Assembly (NCBI GenBank): GCA_902168205.1
Contig: CABHOK010000003.1
Span: forward strand, 1,364,001 to 1,428,000
Source: an uncultured Chitinophaga sp.
Lineage (GTDB): Bacteria > Bacteroidota > Bacteroidia > Cytophagales > Cyclobacteriaceae
Direction: 5' to 3'
DNA: 64,000 nucleotides
Notes under the pieces: generated by a model
The model's database searches: none
Seen by the model: only the letters and a program-made list of their open reading frames with translations
What the model was told of the DNA's origin: nothing
Part shown: one piece after another, positions 1 to 8,786 of the stretch
How positions within the stretch are numbered: the stretch's first letter is position 1
How the letters are laid out: every line of letters starts with the position of its first letter
Translations under genes and position numbers: made by a program

Positions 1-2
1 TT

Positions 3-77
3 TCCCCCGATAAAACTGTCGATTTCTTGACCTCAAACGGGTACGATAAAGTTACTCACTATATACCGCTCAATTAA
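3..77 (+). CDS. C-terminal end of an upstream gene (partial)
   Basis: An open frame enters from the left edge and stops with TAA at 75-77, giving a 24-residue tail that ends in HYIPLN. The other two forward frames stop within the first 30 bases. The tail is followed by a GC-rich hairpin, as expected at the end of a gene. The fragment is too short to assign a family or to exclude a chance open frame. Confidence 0.45.
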   Translation, partial: SPDKTVDFLTSNGYDKVTHYIPLN

Positions 78-96
78 AGAATACCTATATCATATA

Positions 97-124
97 CCCG
101 CCTGCTAAGGCATTGGCAGGCGGG
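97..124. terminator. GC-rich palindrome after the upstream gene
   Basis: CCCGCCTGC (97-105) and GCAGGCGGG (116-124) form a perfect 9-bp stem with a 10-nt loop, followed by ATGTTTTACTTTTCTTTT. It sits between the tail of the preceding gene and the next start. It may be a terminator or a REP-like intergenic palindrome. Confidence 0.6.
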
Positions 125-158
125 ATGTTTTACTTTTCTTTTACGAAAGCAAAAAAAC

Positions 159-1616
159 GTGGCTTCATCCATACCATACGATCATCCGTCCCTTGTTCTC
201 GGAAATATAGTGGATACTTCTATTCTGAACCGGATGAAGAAGATTGGTAGCCTTCAGGCGAAGACCGATGCTGCCATGGATAAACTGAACTCGCACATCG
301 CCATGAAACGGAGTCTTGGTATGATGCTGAATGAGTTGGTGAACCTGAATATTGATGTAGCGGATGTAAATACCAGGATCGCGGAAGTAGATACCGCTAT
401 TACGCAGGCTGCTGTCGACTATATGACAGTACGCCTTGCCAATGAAACGGGCATTCAGCAACTACGCGAAGAAATTACTGAGCAAGAGGTAAGTGATACA
501 ATGGAGAGTCCGATTGACTATACCTTGAGCAGTATAAAGCGATTGCCGCTATCTTCTGAATCACTGAAATTGGATGCACAGTATTTTTCGTATGGGAGCA
601 ACGAAGAAGACGCTTCCGCCAGTATAGAGAACTACATTCGCGAATCAACACGAAATATAGGAGCAAAGTCTGATGAGGTAGCAAAAGCTGCAACGGAACA
701 GATAAGGCAGCAACGCAAAAATCACAGCCTTGCCGGTACACTGATCATCACAGCAAGTTGTACACATCGGAACGTAGCCATCATCGAACCGTTTATACTC
801 GATGTCGATAAAGCTATACAAACCTGGAACGCAATATATAGGGATGAGCCGATCAACGTTGATGAAGAAGAAGGTGTCCAGACAATAGCAAAAGGTTCCG
901 AGGCAAGTGGAGATAAATCGCTCAGTATACTTTCCGGAGTTGCGTATGGGTCAAGCTTTGTAGGCATGGTACATATACTGAACAAGACACTCACCGATTC
1001 GGCATCGATGGTCTCGCTGGCATCTGATATACAGGGCAGGCTAAAGATCGGGAGCTGGCTGGAAGATGCGTCCGGAGGTTTTGGTGTTGATTCATCCATC
1101 GCCAATGAAGTAAAAAATTTACTCAGTACACAGAATATAACGTCTCACATCAGTGTGATTGTTATGGGCGTGCTGCCTTCGATTGCCTCAAAACAATTGA
1201 GCCTGGGGTTGAGTAAACTGGTTGATTCCGATTCTGAAAAAATGACTAATTATTTATCAGCTATATCTGCTGCAACCAGCGCAGAAGCAGAAACACTGGA
1301 GACAGGAGCTACCGGTGCCAGGACAGGAGCGCGGTTGTTGAACATGCAAAGCGCAACTATAAAAAGCGTAATGCAGGGGCTGGATAAAATTGACCAGGGC
1401 GCAAACCAAATGCTTGATATTAATTCGATGATGGCGGCCTTCGAAAATTACCTGGATCAGATCAAAGCGAAAGACCGTGACGTTGGTGTGCCCGTGAGTT
1501 TCTACTTAAAGAATATCAATCGAAAGCAGTTAGCGAAGTTGTGGCTGGATAAATATTATCCCGACAAGGAAAAGCCTGCTGCGAACAACGTGCCTCCGGT
1601 AACTGATGTAAAATAA
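159..1616 (+). CDS. Unrecognised 485-aa protein, first gene of a three-gene group with a membrane muramidase
   Basis: I do not recognise this family. The protein has no signal peptide. The first ~120 residues are predicted helical and rich in heptad-like hydrophobic spacing, as are residues ~380-450 (A/Q/M-rich). Between them, at about 188-225, lies a beta-looking core with the string LIITASCTHR followed by PFILDVDKAI. Further on are two moderately hydrophobic stretches rich in small residues (near 252-275 and 325-345) that could be amphipathic or membrane-active. The C-terminal tail is Lys/Pro-rich. It is followed 25 bp later by a small membrane protein and then a GH25 muramidase on the same strand, so it probably acts with them. 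A sensor, adaptor or membrane-active partner are all possible; none is shown. Confidence 0.75.
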   Translation: MASSIPYDHPSLVLGNIVDTSILNRMKKIGSLQAKTDAAMDKLNSHIAMKRSLGMMLNELVNLNIDVADVNTRIAEVDTAITQAAVDYMTVRLANETGIQQLREEITEQEVSDTMESPIDYTLSSIKRLPLSSESLKLDAQYFSYGSNEEDASASIENYIRESTRNIGAKSDEVAKAATEQIRQQRKNHSLAGTLIITASCTHRNVAIIEPFILDVDKAIQTWNAIYRDEPINVDEEEGVQTIAKGSEASGDKSLSILSGVAYGSSFVGMVHILNKTLTDSASMVSLASDIQGRLKIGSWLEDASGGFGVDSSIANEVKNLLSTQNITSHISVIVMGVLPSIASKQLSLGLSKLVDSDSEKMTNYLSAISAATSAEAETLETGATGARTGARLLNMQSATIKSVMQGLDKIDQGANQMLDINSMMAAFENYLDQIKAKDRDVGVPVSFYLKNINRKQLAKLWLDKYYPDKEKPAANNVPPVTDVK

Positions 1617-1641
1617 ATTTCTTTTAAACTATATACCTGTT

Positions 1642-1953
1642 ATGAATCATCGTGATAAAACTGAAGAAGAGATATCCAGAATTGTAGGTCACGTTTATGA
1701 TGGTTCTATAGCGTTGCTGAGTGCGTGTATTTTGATTATTACGTTGTTTGAGGTTGCAGATAAACGCCAGGCATATTTTATAGATGAAGTGCTTTGTGTT
1801 TCATCTCTTTTCTTTACAATCTCCATGATGCTGTCATACTTTTATTTACGGGGAGTTTGTGGTATTCGGTATCGCATTATTGCGAACGTCATTTTTGTCA
1901 TCGGCCTGGTTAGCATATTGGTAGCCGGTATATTTCTGATCATGGAATATTAG
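1642..1953 (+). CDS. Small membrane protein, about three TM helices
   Basis: This 103-aa protein has a charged N-terminus (about 15 residues, containing KTEEEISR) and hydrophobic segments at about 21-40, 48-68 and 78-100, so it is an inner-membrane protein. No family is recognised. It begins 25 bp after the 485-aa gene and ends 44 bp before the muramidase gene, all on the plus strand, which suggests one transcript. It lacks catalytic-looking motifs. Its position suggests a membrane partner of the TM-anchored muramidase that follows. Confidence 0.7.
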   Translation: MNHRDKTEEEISRIVGHVYDGSIALLSACILIITLFEVADKRQAYFIDEVLCVSSLFFTISMMLSYFYLRGVCGIRYRIIANVIFVIGLVSILVAGIFLIMEY

Positions 1954-1997
1954 CAGTGTATGTTTTTATTTTCAGTGTTACTCTGTAATAATCTGGT

Positions 1998-3365
1998 ATG
2001 CGTGCTTTTACCGAAATAGAGAAGAGGTTTATTCGCAGGCTTGTTTCCATGCCGGCCGATGGTGTCTTTTCGATCAGTCAGCTACTGGCGCAAACACTGT
2101 TTACGAAACGCTACAGACGTGCCCTTATTCTTCAGACGGAAGCGCGGTTTGCTGTGCTTTACATCCATGCAGAAATCTTTAAGGATGAAAATCTTCGGAA
2201 AAAAGAAACTGCTTTATTCCTGGATATACTTTCTTTGATACGTTACCTGCGCGATCAGCGGTATATATCTTTGTTCATCGGCACCACAACCCGGCTGAAG
2301 CCGATGTACTTTTGGCAGGATGTTGTTACCTATCCCGTTCCTAAAAAGGATAAAGTTGTGTTGAATGATAATGGCTACTATACTGCGCATCCTGAATTTA
2401 TTTGTGATAAGAATGATCGCGTTGTATACCAGGGAATTTTATTTGATACCGATGCATACGACATGATGGCTGAAAACCTGGTGGGATCAGTATATATATC
2501 CCGCGCGCTTCGAGAGCTTGTGCAGCGAAATTTCAGATCGAAGGAAGATATCCGGTTTGAAAAATTGAAGCGTGTACTGATGGGATGTATCGCGGTAATG
2601 AGCTTGTTTACTATATCTGTCGTGATAGCGGCCTTCCGGTATAATGTTCCGGAGCGTGGAGTACAGGAGCCAATCAATACAGAGATCATCATACACGATA
2701 CGGTGTCGCAGCACGATGAGCAGATTGATCATTCTGATTACAACACTATATCCACGCTATACGGCATTGATGTCTCAAAATATAATGGAGATGTGATAAC
2801 AGAAATTAATGCAGAGGATAGTCTTAGTTTTATGATCTGTAAGGCTACAGAAGGCGTAACGATTACTGATCCTGATTTTTTGAGCAACTGGCAGGCGATG
2901 AAAACGAAGGGAATGATCAAAGGCGCCTATCATTTTTATCGTGTAAATGATGATCCGCGTAAGCAAGCTAATCACTTCTGGAAAACAATACAAAAGATCG
3001 ATTCACTGGATATAGCCCCCATTGTGGATATTGAGCAGGGAAGTATAGCACGTTCTGGAGTTGTAGATATGATGAAACTGGAGCGTGAGCTGTTTCAGTT
3101 CCTGAACTATATAGAAACAAAAAGCGGCCGTATACCGATGATCTATACGGACCTCAGTTTTGCGAATACATATCTGAAACACGATGTCTTTGCACGGTAC
3201 CCATTGTGGCTTGCCGAGTATACCAGTGACGATGTTCCTGTTGTACCCCACACCTGGAATAAGAAAGGGGTGAGGATATGGCAAAAGAAGGACAGCTATA
3301 ACATTGCATCGCACCCGACAGACTTTGATGTTTTCTTTGGGAGCAAGACTGAATTATATAAATAG
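1998..3365 (+). CDS. Membrane-anchored GH25 muramidase with a large N-terminal cytoplasmic-looking domain
   Basis: Residues ~254-450 are a glycoside hydrolase family 25 (lysozyme/N-acetylmuramidase) domain: YGIDVSKYNG at 255-264, YHFYR near 311, and PIVDIE at 341-346, whose D344 and E346 match the family's catalytic acid pair. A single TM helix lies at about 193-213 and is preceded by basic residues (KLKRV), so by the positive-inside rule the first ~190 residues should be cytoplasmic and the muramidase periplasmic. The N-terminal ~190 residues match nothing I recognise and there is no signal peptide. Secreted or phage GH25 enzymes normally lack such a region. A periplasmic muramidase under a cytoplasmic domain could remodel or lyse the cell's own wall. 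The end lies 5 bp from the convergent response regulator gene. Confidence 0.85.
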   Translation: MRAFTEIEKRFIRRLVSMPADGVFSISQLLAQTLFTKRYRRALILQTEARFAVLYIHAEIFKDENLRKKETALFLDILSLIRYLRDQRYISLFIGTTTRLKPMYFWQDVVTYPVPKKDKVVLNDNGYYTAHPEFICDKNDRVVYQGILFDTDAYDMMAENLVGSVYISRALRELVQRNFRSKEDIRFEKLKRVLMGCIAVMSLFTISVVIAAFRYNVPERGVQEPINTEIIIHDTVSQHDEQIDHSDYNTISTLYGIDVSKYNGDVITEINAEDSLSFMICKATEGVTITDPDFLSNWQAMKTKGMIKGAYHFYRVNDDPRKQANHFWKTIQKIDSLDIAPIVDIEQGSIARSGVVDMMKLERELFQFLNYIETKSGRIPMIYTDLSFANTYLKHDVFARYPLWLAEYTSDDVPVVPHTWNKKGVRIWQKKDSYNIASHPTDFDVFFGSKTELYK

Positions 3366-3370
3366 CGCCA

Positions 3371-4054
3371 TCACAATGTATACCGGTCAACATCCACAAG
3401 ATTATTTTTCAATGCAAAAACCACCAGGCCCGCTGTATTTCTTACGCCCGTTTTTTGTAGCAGATTGTTCCGGTGTCCATTAACCGTTTTTACACTGATA
3501 TATAATTTCTCCGCGATCTCTTCTGCTGTTAGCTGGCGGCATACCAGGTCGAGTATTTCCTTTTCGCGTGACGTGAGATAGGTTGTGTCGTTAAGTGATA
3601 TCTTACTTTTCTTTTTTTTTGAAAGACCATTCTGAATGGCATACATCGTGCGTTCGTTCAGGTAAAATCCTTTGATGGTTACTGCATGAATGGCTTCCCG
3701 TACTTCTTCGGGGTCGGTATCTTTTACCAGGTAGCCGTGCGCACCTTGCTCGATGAGATGTGAAATATAGTCTTCGTGTTGATGAACAGACAAAATTATA
3801 ATTTTGATTTCCGGGTATGTAGACCGGATATGTATAGTCAGATCAATTCCGTTTAATGCAGGTTCTTTATCCGTTGGCAAGCCGAGGTCGAGCAGTATTA
3901 CATCGGGTTTCTCAATCGCTTCCTTTAACAAAGTAACAGCCTCAACGCCTGTACTGGCTTCCAGGGTAACTTTCATTCCGGTCCACTCGTGAATAATAGC
4001 CTTCATTCCTTTTCTAAAAAGCAATTGGTCTTCAATCAGTCCGATGCGTATCAT
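3371..4054 (-). CDS. NarL/LuxR-family response regulator
   Basis: A 227-aa two-component response regulator. The receiver domain (1-~120) has E8-D9, phosphoacceptor D56 in LLDLGLP, S89 and K111. The C-terminal LuxR-type helix-turn-helix (~160-215) begins LTSREKEILDLV and contains the recognition helix region ISVKTVNGHRNNL. It binds DNA when phosphorylated. Its ATG overlaps the TGA of the histidine kinase gene by 4 bp (ATGA), so the two are translationally coupled and almost certainly a cognate pair. The target genes are unknown; the two upstream operon genes are the first candidates. Confidence 0.93.
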   Translation of the reverse strand: MIRIGLIEDQLLFRKGMKAIIHEWTGMKVTLEASTGVEAVTLLKEAIEKPDVILLDLGLPTDKEPALNGIDLTIHIRSTYPEIKIIILSVHQHEDYISHLIEQGAHGYLVKDTDPEEVREAIHAVTIKGFYLNERTMYAIQNGLSKKKKSKISLNDTTYLTSREKEILDLVCRQLTAEEIAEKLYISVKTVNGHRNNLLQKTGVRNTAGLVVFALKNNLVDVDRYTL

Positions 4055-4875
4055 ACTCGTGGTATATTTTCGGTGTGATGAGAATTTTGCATTTCTTTTG
4101 CAGGCAGTATGATGGTTACAGCCATGCCCGTGGTATGTTGCGTTGTGAATGACACCGTGCCATTCAATACCGCCACTCTGCTCTCAATATTCTTTATGCC
4201 TAGTCCTTTTGCCGGTTCTGTCGTTTGAAACCCGCGACCGTCATCACAATAGCGTATATGCAGCGCGCTGTTAATCAGCTGAAATGTGATTGCTATACTC
4301 TTGGCGTTGGCATGTTTGATTGTATTGTTGATCAGCTCCATCAAGATTCTATATATACCCAGTTCCACTAAGGCAGGAACACGCTCGAAAGCTTCGTAAT
4401 GTAGTGTCATATCGATGCCGCCTTGTTGTAGTATAGATGCTTGTCCCTCCATGACGTGAATCAATCCAAAAGTCTCCAGGGCGGGAGGAATTAACTCGTG
4501 GCTTATTCTCCTGGAGCTGTTCAACGCTGCAATTGTAAGTTCCTCTAGCGACACCAGGTAATTTCTTTGTTCATCGGAATAACATCCGGATTTGTTCAGT
4601 TGAATGAGGTTCATTTTTAGCATGGAAAGCACCGCGCCCACTTCATCATGCAGGTCGCGTGAAAAACGCATGCGCTCTCGTTCCTGTGTCTGAATGTTGC
4701 TTCGTAAAAGATCGAGTTGGTAATGATGTTTCAGCTCCTCAGTCTTTAGTCTTTCTTTTAGCAACGTATTCCGATATCGGGTATATAGCATAATGATAAA
4801 AATAACAGTCAACAGGAAACCCATTGTGCCGATCAATACTAAATGGAAGATAGCTTTTTCCTCTGCAGCTCCCAT
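4051..4875 (-). CDS. Sensor histidine kinase, NarX/DesK-like (HisKA_3 type)
   Basis: A 274-aa kinase with one N-terminal TM helix (~9-31), a short coiled coil (~35-70), the HisKA_3 dimerisation motif around H76 (FSRDLHDEVG) and a HATPase domain with an N-box (ELINNTIKHA) and G-boxes (DDGRGF, GLGIKNI). There is no sizeable extracytoplasmic sensor domain, so it probably senses through the membrane or through a partner. The start codon lies 37 bp inside the preceding membrane-protein gene, which makes that 7-TM-like protein a good candidate for the signal-input partner. It phosphorylates the overlapping NarL-type regulator. Confidence 0.92.
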   Translation of the reverse strand: MGAAEEKAIFHLVLIGTMGFLLTVIFIIMLYTRYRNTLLKERLKTEELKHHYQLDLLRSNIQTQERERMRFSRDLHDEVGAVLSMLKMNLIQLNKSGCYSDEQRNYLVSLEELTIAALNSSRRISHELIPPALETFGLIHVMEGQASILQQGGIDMTLHYEAFERVPALVELGIYRILMELINNTIKHANAKSIAITFQLINSALHIRYCDDGRGFQTTEPAKGLGIKNIESRVAVLNGTVSFTTQHTTGMAVTIILPAKEMQNSHHTENIPRV

Positions 4876-5495
4876 AGTGCTATTGATAGTAGTATATTAT
4901 AAAGTATGATGATAAAACCATGAATGCTCCAGATCGCCCGGTTGAGGTCTTTGGATAGCCCCTGTATATACTGACCAAAGGAAAATATCAGCAGGCATGT
5001 AGCCGAGTATATCAGGATGGCGTAAATAATCAGGCGGATCGATCTGCTGCCTGCGTAGGTGTCACCTTTTAAGGAACCAAGAAGATAGCGTAAGGCATAG
5101 AGTATAAATGCCGAACTGGCTACGCTTCTGCTGATGGTGTTATACCGGTATATTTCATGTTTATTGAATATAAAAGGTGTAAGCCATATAATAGTAAAGA
5201 TGAAGCTTAACAAAAGCGCAGTTTTTTTGGATAAGAACGTTGTAATCGATCTGAAGAACAGCGTAATCAAAATAAACTCTACTAAGGTGTGAATGTGAAA
5301 CAGCGGCATATTGTTCAGACTCAATGTCCAAAGTATTTTACTTACTATTTCCAGTATGAGCGTAACAATCACACTAACCGATAGCCAGTAGAAGGGAGGC
5401 GGTATCTTTCCCGGCAAGAGTTTCATAACAATAAAAGGGAAGGACACAGATATACTGCACGCCCATAGAACCAGTTTGGTGAATGAAATTTCCAC
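4839..5495 (-). CDS. Multi-pass membrane protein (6-7 TM) coupled to the histidine kinase
   Basis: This 218-aa protein is hydrophobic throughout, with about six or seven TM helices and short basic loops, and no recognised catalytic motif. Its 3' end overlaps the kinase start by 37 bp, and its start is 12 bp after the small secreted-protein gene, so all four minus-strand genes form one operon. Because the kinase has only one TM helix, this protein may act as its membrane sensor. That is inference from overlap alone. Confidence 0.8.
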   Translation of the reverse strand: MEISFTKLVLWACSISVSFPFIVMKLLPGKIPPPFYWLSVSVIVTLILEIVSKILWTLSLNNMPLFHIHTLVEFILITLFFRSITTFLSKKTALLLSFIFTIIWLTPFIFNKHEIYRYNTISRSVASSAFILYALRYLLGSLKGDTYAGSRSIRLIIYAILIYSATCLLIFSFGQYIQGLSKDLNRAIWSIHGFIIILYNILLSIALWELQRKKLSSI

Positions 5496-5507
5496 CGGTG
5501 TTTGCTT

Positions 5508-6035
5508 TTATTGTTTTTGAACTTTACTGCTGCTGTTACTAATATATAGCGGACTTCCGGAGTCGCATGTGTTGGGACAAGGACTTGTCAGATCAAAAAT
5601 GAAATCTTGCTCCCGGGAATTGGGAGCGATCATGTCGACCCCGGTCTCCAATACACCAACCATGAGTAGCTTGAACTCTTTATTCTGGGTGGAATCATTT
5701 TTACCAATAGCGAGGTATAAACGTATACCGATGGCCGGCACCTTCGAAGATTCAGCTTCTTTGATAAACTGTTTCAGATCTTCGATGGGGATGAAAAATC
5801 CCTGAAGCGCTTTGAGCGAGTCGATGACACAATTTTTTCGTTTGTTGTCGTTGGATGTTAGCTGGTTGATAAAACTCTTCCAGTCTTTTCGCCATTCAAT
5901 CGCTAACGACTTGGGAATTTTATTGGAATTTTTAGGCTGAGCATACACGTGAACCGATGGTAACATCGTAACGATAAGCAAAAAAAGAATGATGGTGCTG
6001 GCGCGTGCAGCGTTGAGGTAGATTGAGTGTAGCAT
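5508..6035 (-). CDS. Hypothetical secreted protein heading the two-component operon
   Basis: A 175-aa protein with an N-terminal hydrophobic segment (~12-32) ending VHVYAQP, which fits a signal peptide cleaved after AYA-like residues. The mature part has a KDWKSF region, paired Cys near 152-157 (CPNTCDSGS), and no family that I recognise. It is the promoter-proximal gene of the operon that continues with the 7-TM protein, kinase and regulator. A periplasmic accessory or signal-binding protein for that system is possible but unproven. Confidence 0.7.
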   Translation of the reverse strand: MLHSIYLNAARASTIILFLLIVTMLPSVHVYAQPKNSNKIPKSLAIEWRKDWKSFINQLTSNDNKRKNCVIDSLKALQGFFIPIEDLKQFIKEAESSKVPAIGIRLYLAIGKNDSTQNKEFKLLMVGVLETGVDMIAPNSREQDFIFDLTSPCPNTCDSGSPLYISNSSSKVQKQ

Positions 6036-6346
6036 GATAACATTTGTTATATGCTAATTTATAAATTAGAACGGATAGAATATACTCTGTATTTTTTTGT
6101 TTGTGAAAACTTTATACTGGATATATACTATATATGTTTTAACGTTTAAGTGAATGTTATGATAAACCAGAGCACCGGGCGCTGCGGACTTTCGTGAAAA
6201 AGGTATATTTTATAGATCCGGGATCTGTTTGTTGCGTGACTTTATAGAGCGTGTCATGTTTTGGAATCCCTTTGATATCCCTTTGATATAAAAACGCGTC
6301 TTAGAGTGTTCAGATATTTGTACATTTGAGTTTAACCAAATGATCA
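6036..6346. other. Divergent intergenic region, AT-rich
   Basis: These 311 bp separate the minus-strand two-component operon from the plus-strand ElyC-like gene. The sequence is AT-rich with runs of TATA/ATAT (around 6078-6135) and contains no open frame with coding character. A candidate promoter for the right-hand gene is listed separately. No convincing -7 box was found for the left-hand operon. Confidence 0.6.
6321..6328 (+). promoter_or_regulatory. Candidate -7 box TACATTTG
   Basis: TACATTTG matches the Bacteroidota sigma-ABfr -7 consensus TAnnTTTG exactly and lies 18 nt before the ATG at 6347, predicting a leader of about a dozen bases. The -33 element (TTAG near 6301) is weak. Confidence 0.4.
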
Positions 6347-7114
6347 ATGTTCTTCATCATTTCCAAATTAGTCAACAACCTGATATTGCCGCTTGCTATT
6401 ATAATGTTACTGCTGGTTCTTTCGATTGTATTGAAGAATCCGAAGTGGAAGAAGCGTCTGCAATACAGTGGAGTAATCCTGCTGTTCCTGTTTTCAAATG
6501 ATTTTCTGGCTAATGAGGCGATGCTGGCCTGGGAGATCAAGCCGGTTGCATATAAAGATATGGCGCCCTATAAATTGGGAATTGTACTGACCGGAACCAC
6601 TATTCCGGGACTCGAACCGAATGACCGTATATATTTCAGTCGCGGGGCCGATCGTGTTACCCATACTGTTGAGCTATACAAGAACGGATTGGTTGGTACA
6701 ATCCTGATCAGCGGTGGCACGGGCCGTTTGATTGCCGAAGACGAACCGGAAGCCGATAAATACAGGCGGGCTATGATGATGATGGGAGTTGATTCTACCG
6801 ATATCATTATCGAGAATGAGACACGCAACACAGCTGAGTCTGCACAGCAGGTAGTAAAGATGCTCGATTCACTGAAGTATAAACCGGAAGAATGCCTGTT
6901 GATTACATCTGCTTTTCATATGAGACGTTCGCTTGCCTGCTATAAAAAAGTAGGTTTGAATATCCAGCCTTTTACAACGGATTTCTATTCGCATCCGCGG
7001 GAATATTATCCCGATGCTTTTATTATACCCAAGCTGGATGCGCTACATGTGTGGCATAAATTATTCAAGGAATGGGTCGGGATGGTTGCCTATAAGTTTG
7101 CAGGGTATATCTGA
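6347..7114 (+). CDS. ElyC/SanA/YdcF family (DUF218) membrane protein
   Basis: A 255-aa protein with two N-terminal TM helices (~8-27 and ~37-52) followed by a DUF218 domain: GIVLTGT at the start, ISGGTGR, ENETRNTAESA, and LLITSAFHMRRS, the family's conserved Arg/Asn-rich and SxxHMxR signatures. E. coli members ElyC and SanA affect envelope integrity and undecaprenyl-phosphate lipid carrier use. The exact reaction is not settled. The length and two-TM topology fit ElyC better than the soluble YdcF. It is a single gene, convergent with the lipoprotein gene at 7195. Confidence 0.88.
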   Translation: MFFIISKLVNNLILPLAIIMLLLVLSIVLKNPKWKKRLQYSGVILLFLFSNDFLANEAMLAWEIKPVAYKDMAPYKLGIVLTGTTIPGLEPNDRIYFSRGADRVTHTVELYKNGLVGTILISGGTGRLIAEDEPEADKYRRAMMMMGVDSTDIIIENETRNTAESAQQVVKMLDSLKYKPEECLLITSAFHMRRSLACYKKVGLNIQPFTTDFYSHPREYYPDAFIIPKLDALHVWHKLFKEWVGMVAYKFAGYI

Positions 7115-7140
7115 TGGAACTTCGATCTAGACTGTGCAAA

Positions 7141-7175
7141 AAAAAAGAAAGCTGCCCTGCGGCAGCTTCTTCGGT
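7141..7175 (-). terminator. Intrinsic terminator of the GDSL-like lipoprotein gene
   Basis: AAGCTGCC (7149-7156), loop CTGC, GGCAGCTT (7161-7168). Read on the minus strand the stem is followed by a T-rich run (complement of the A-run at 7139-7150). It lies 20 bp past the lipoprotein stop and may also stop the convergent plus-strand transcript. Confidence 0.8.
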
Positions 7176-7194
7176 TTAGGTTGTGTTATATCTT

Positions 7195-8766
7195 TTACTG
7201 TGGACTTACTGGAAGGCCAGTGCCTTTGTATAGGCCCAGATTTACTTGCGGAACTGTAGATCCAAATTTAGCATTTATTGCGTTAATAAAAATATTGGCA
7301 ACATACGCATAGCCTCTGCTGTTCGGATGGATACCATCTTCCGAGAAGGCCCCGGTAGGAGGAGTCAGTGTAGGTGTAATCGTCACGCCACTCTTAACCT
7401 CGGCTGTAGCTGTTACAAGGGCTGAGAATGTTGCATTCACATCTGCCAATGCCAGGCGACTGTTGCTCTCTACAGTTCCTTTAATAATGTTGTTGAGGGC
7501 CGTAGTACGCGTGCGTATCTCGGTAACTTCCGTTGAAGTAAGTATATATTTATCTTCAAGCGGTACCGTAACACCATATACCATTTGTGCATTACCACCC
7601 ACGGTAGTACCCAATATAGCTCCGGCGGATAAAGGTACGAGATCCGTATTTTTAGTCTGACGTGCTTTTGCATACGGTAAAAGTGCTGCAGCTTCTCCCT
7701 GCATATAGGGGCTGAGATCGGTAAGTGTCTCATCGGTTAACAAGATTGAATTTTGTCCTGCGGCATATGATACCTTGCGCAGATCACGTTCTGCTGCAGT
7801 GATGATACCCAGGGACGCAATCTGATCCAGAAAGCCATTATAGTTATTTGCTAAGTTCGTTGTAACAGTAGCTGCGGTGGCAGCATCCAACGGTATGGCA
7901 TTCCATTTCACGGTTGTAAAGTGTGGAATAGTAGCCACATCCGGTATATTTCCAACCACACCTTTCAGGTTTGCATTGGAACCGAGTATACCATTCAGTG
8001 CAAAATTATACTGTGCAGAGAAATCATCGATAGAAGTAAGTCCTACAGGACCTGATCCACCCGCTACAGCGTATGCGAGTACATCGCCATTACCTGCCCA
8101 GAACAGGAAGAATGTTCCCTGCGCTCCGATGGCATCGCCTAATATAGTAGAGGTTCCGGGAACAGAGGCAAAGCGTGCATACAGTCCGTTGTAAGCCGGG
8201 TTAGCTTGAGAATTAGGACCTCCTGTTGCAGCGGTAAGTATTTGTCCGAGAATTATACCGGGTACGCCAAAGTTATTCAGCTTCGATTTATCACCGGTAT
8301 AGGCAGTCGGTAAATCTGCAGTGTTGTAGGGAGCCGGTACTCCGGGATATCCGGCTGGTGTAGGGCTTGCTGTTTTCGAGCCGCTTCCATCAGCATCAAA
8401 CAATACCAGTCGTCCTAAAATTACACCGGCACCTACGTTCGAGTTGGTGGAGTTGAAACCGTTCACTGAATTTATATCCGGCTGGTTGAAAGTGGCCGAA
8501 CCGCCAGCGCATTCAAACTGCTTGTTCAGAATTTTACCAAGCGAGTTGTTTTGTCCTTCGGTAAACAAGGCACCCGCCTGAAAGCCGGCCGTGAGAGCAT
8601 CGCCAATCACAACAAATTTAGAGAAGTCAGCGGAACCCGCCGTTGCATCTTCACACGAAGTGTCTGTTGTTGTTTCGGGTGCTTGCAGATCTATATCTTC
8701 CTGCGAGCATGCGCCCAGCAACAGAAGCAATGAAAGTGTATATCCTCTATAATTAATCTTTTTCAT
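7195..8766 (-). CDS. GDSL/SGNH-hydrolase-like lipoprotein, catalytic Ser replaced by Ala
   Basis: A 523-aa lipoprotein: signal peptide with lipobox LLGAC (Cys20), then a SGNH-type fold. Block I reads VIGDALTAGF (residues 53-62), where the family has GDS or GNS, so the nucleophile position is Ala57 (codon GCT). Block III is present as WAGNGDV, and block V as DGIHPNSRGY with Asp and His intact. The middle is rich in A, T, G and N. It begins 20 bp after the TonB-dependent receptor gene on the same strand, so the two form a receptor-lipoprotein pair. In Bacteroidota, lipoproteins beside TonB receptors (SusD-type) bind the ligand at the surface. With no nucleophile this one more likely binds than cleaves an ester or lipid. 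That role is inference. Confidence 0.85.
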   Translation of the reverse strand: MKKINYRGYTLSLLLLLGACSQEDIDLQAPETTTDTSCEDATAGSADFSKFVVIGDALTAGFQAGALFTEGQNNSLGKILNKQFECAGGSATFNQPDINSVNGFNSTNSNVGAGVILGRLVLFDADGSGSKTASPTPAGYPGVPAPYNTADLPTAYTGDKSKLNNFGVPGIILGQILTAATGGPNSQANPAYNGLYARFASVPGTSTILGDAIGAQGTFFLFWAGNGDVLAYAVAGGSGPVGLTSIDDFSAQYNFALNGILGSNANLKGVVGNIPDVATIPHFTTVKWNAIPLDAATAATVTTNLANNYNGFLDQIASLGIITAAERDLRKVSYAAGQNSILLTDETLTDLSPYMQGEAAALLPYAKARQTKNTDLVPLSAGAILGTTVGGNAQMVYGVTVPLEDKYILTSTEVTEIRTRTTALNNIIKGTVESNSRLALADVNATFSALVTATAEVKSGVTITPTLTPPTGAFSEDGIHPNSRGYAYVANIFINAINAKFGSTVPQVNLGLYKGTGLPVSPQ

Positions 8767-8786
8767 GGTAAGTCAAGGTTTGGTTC

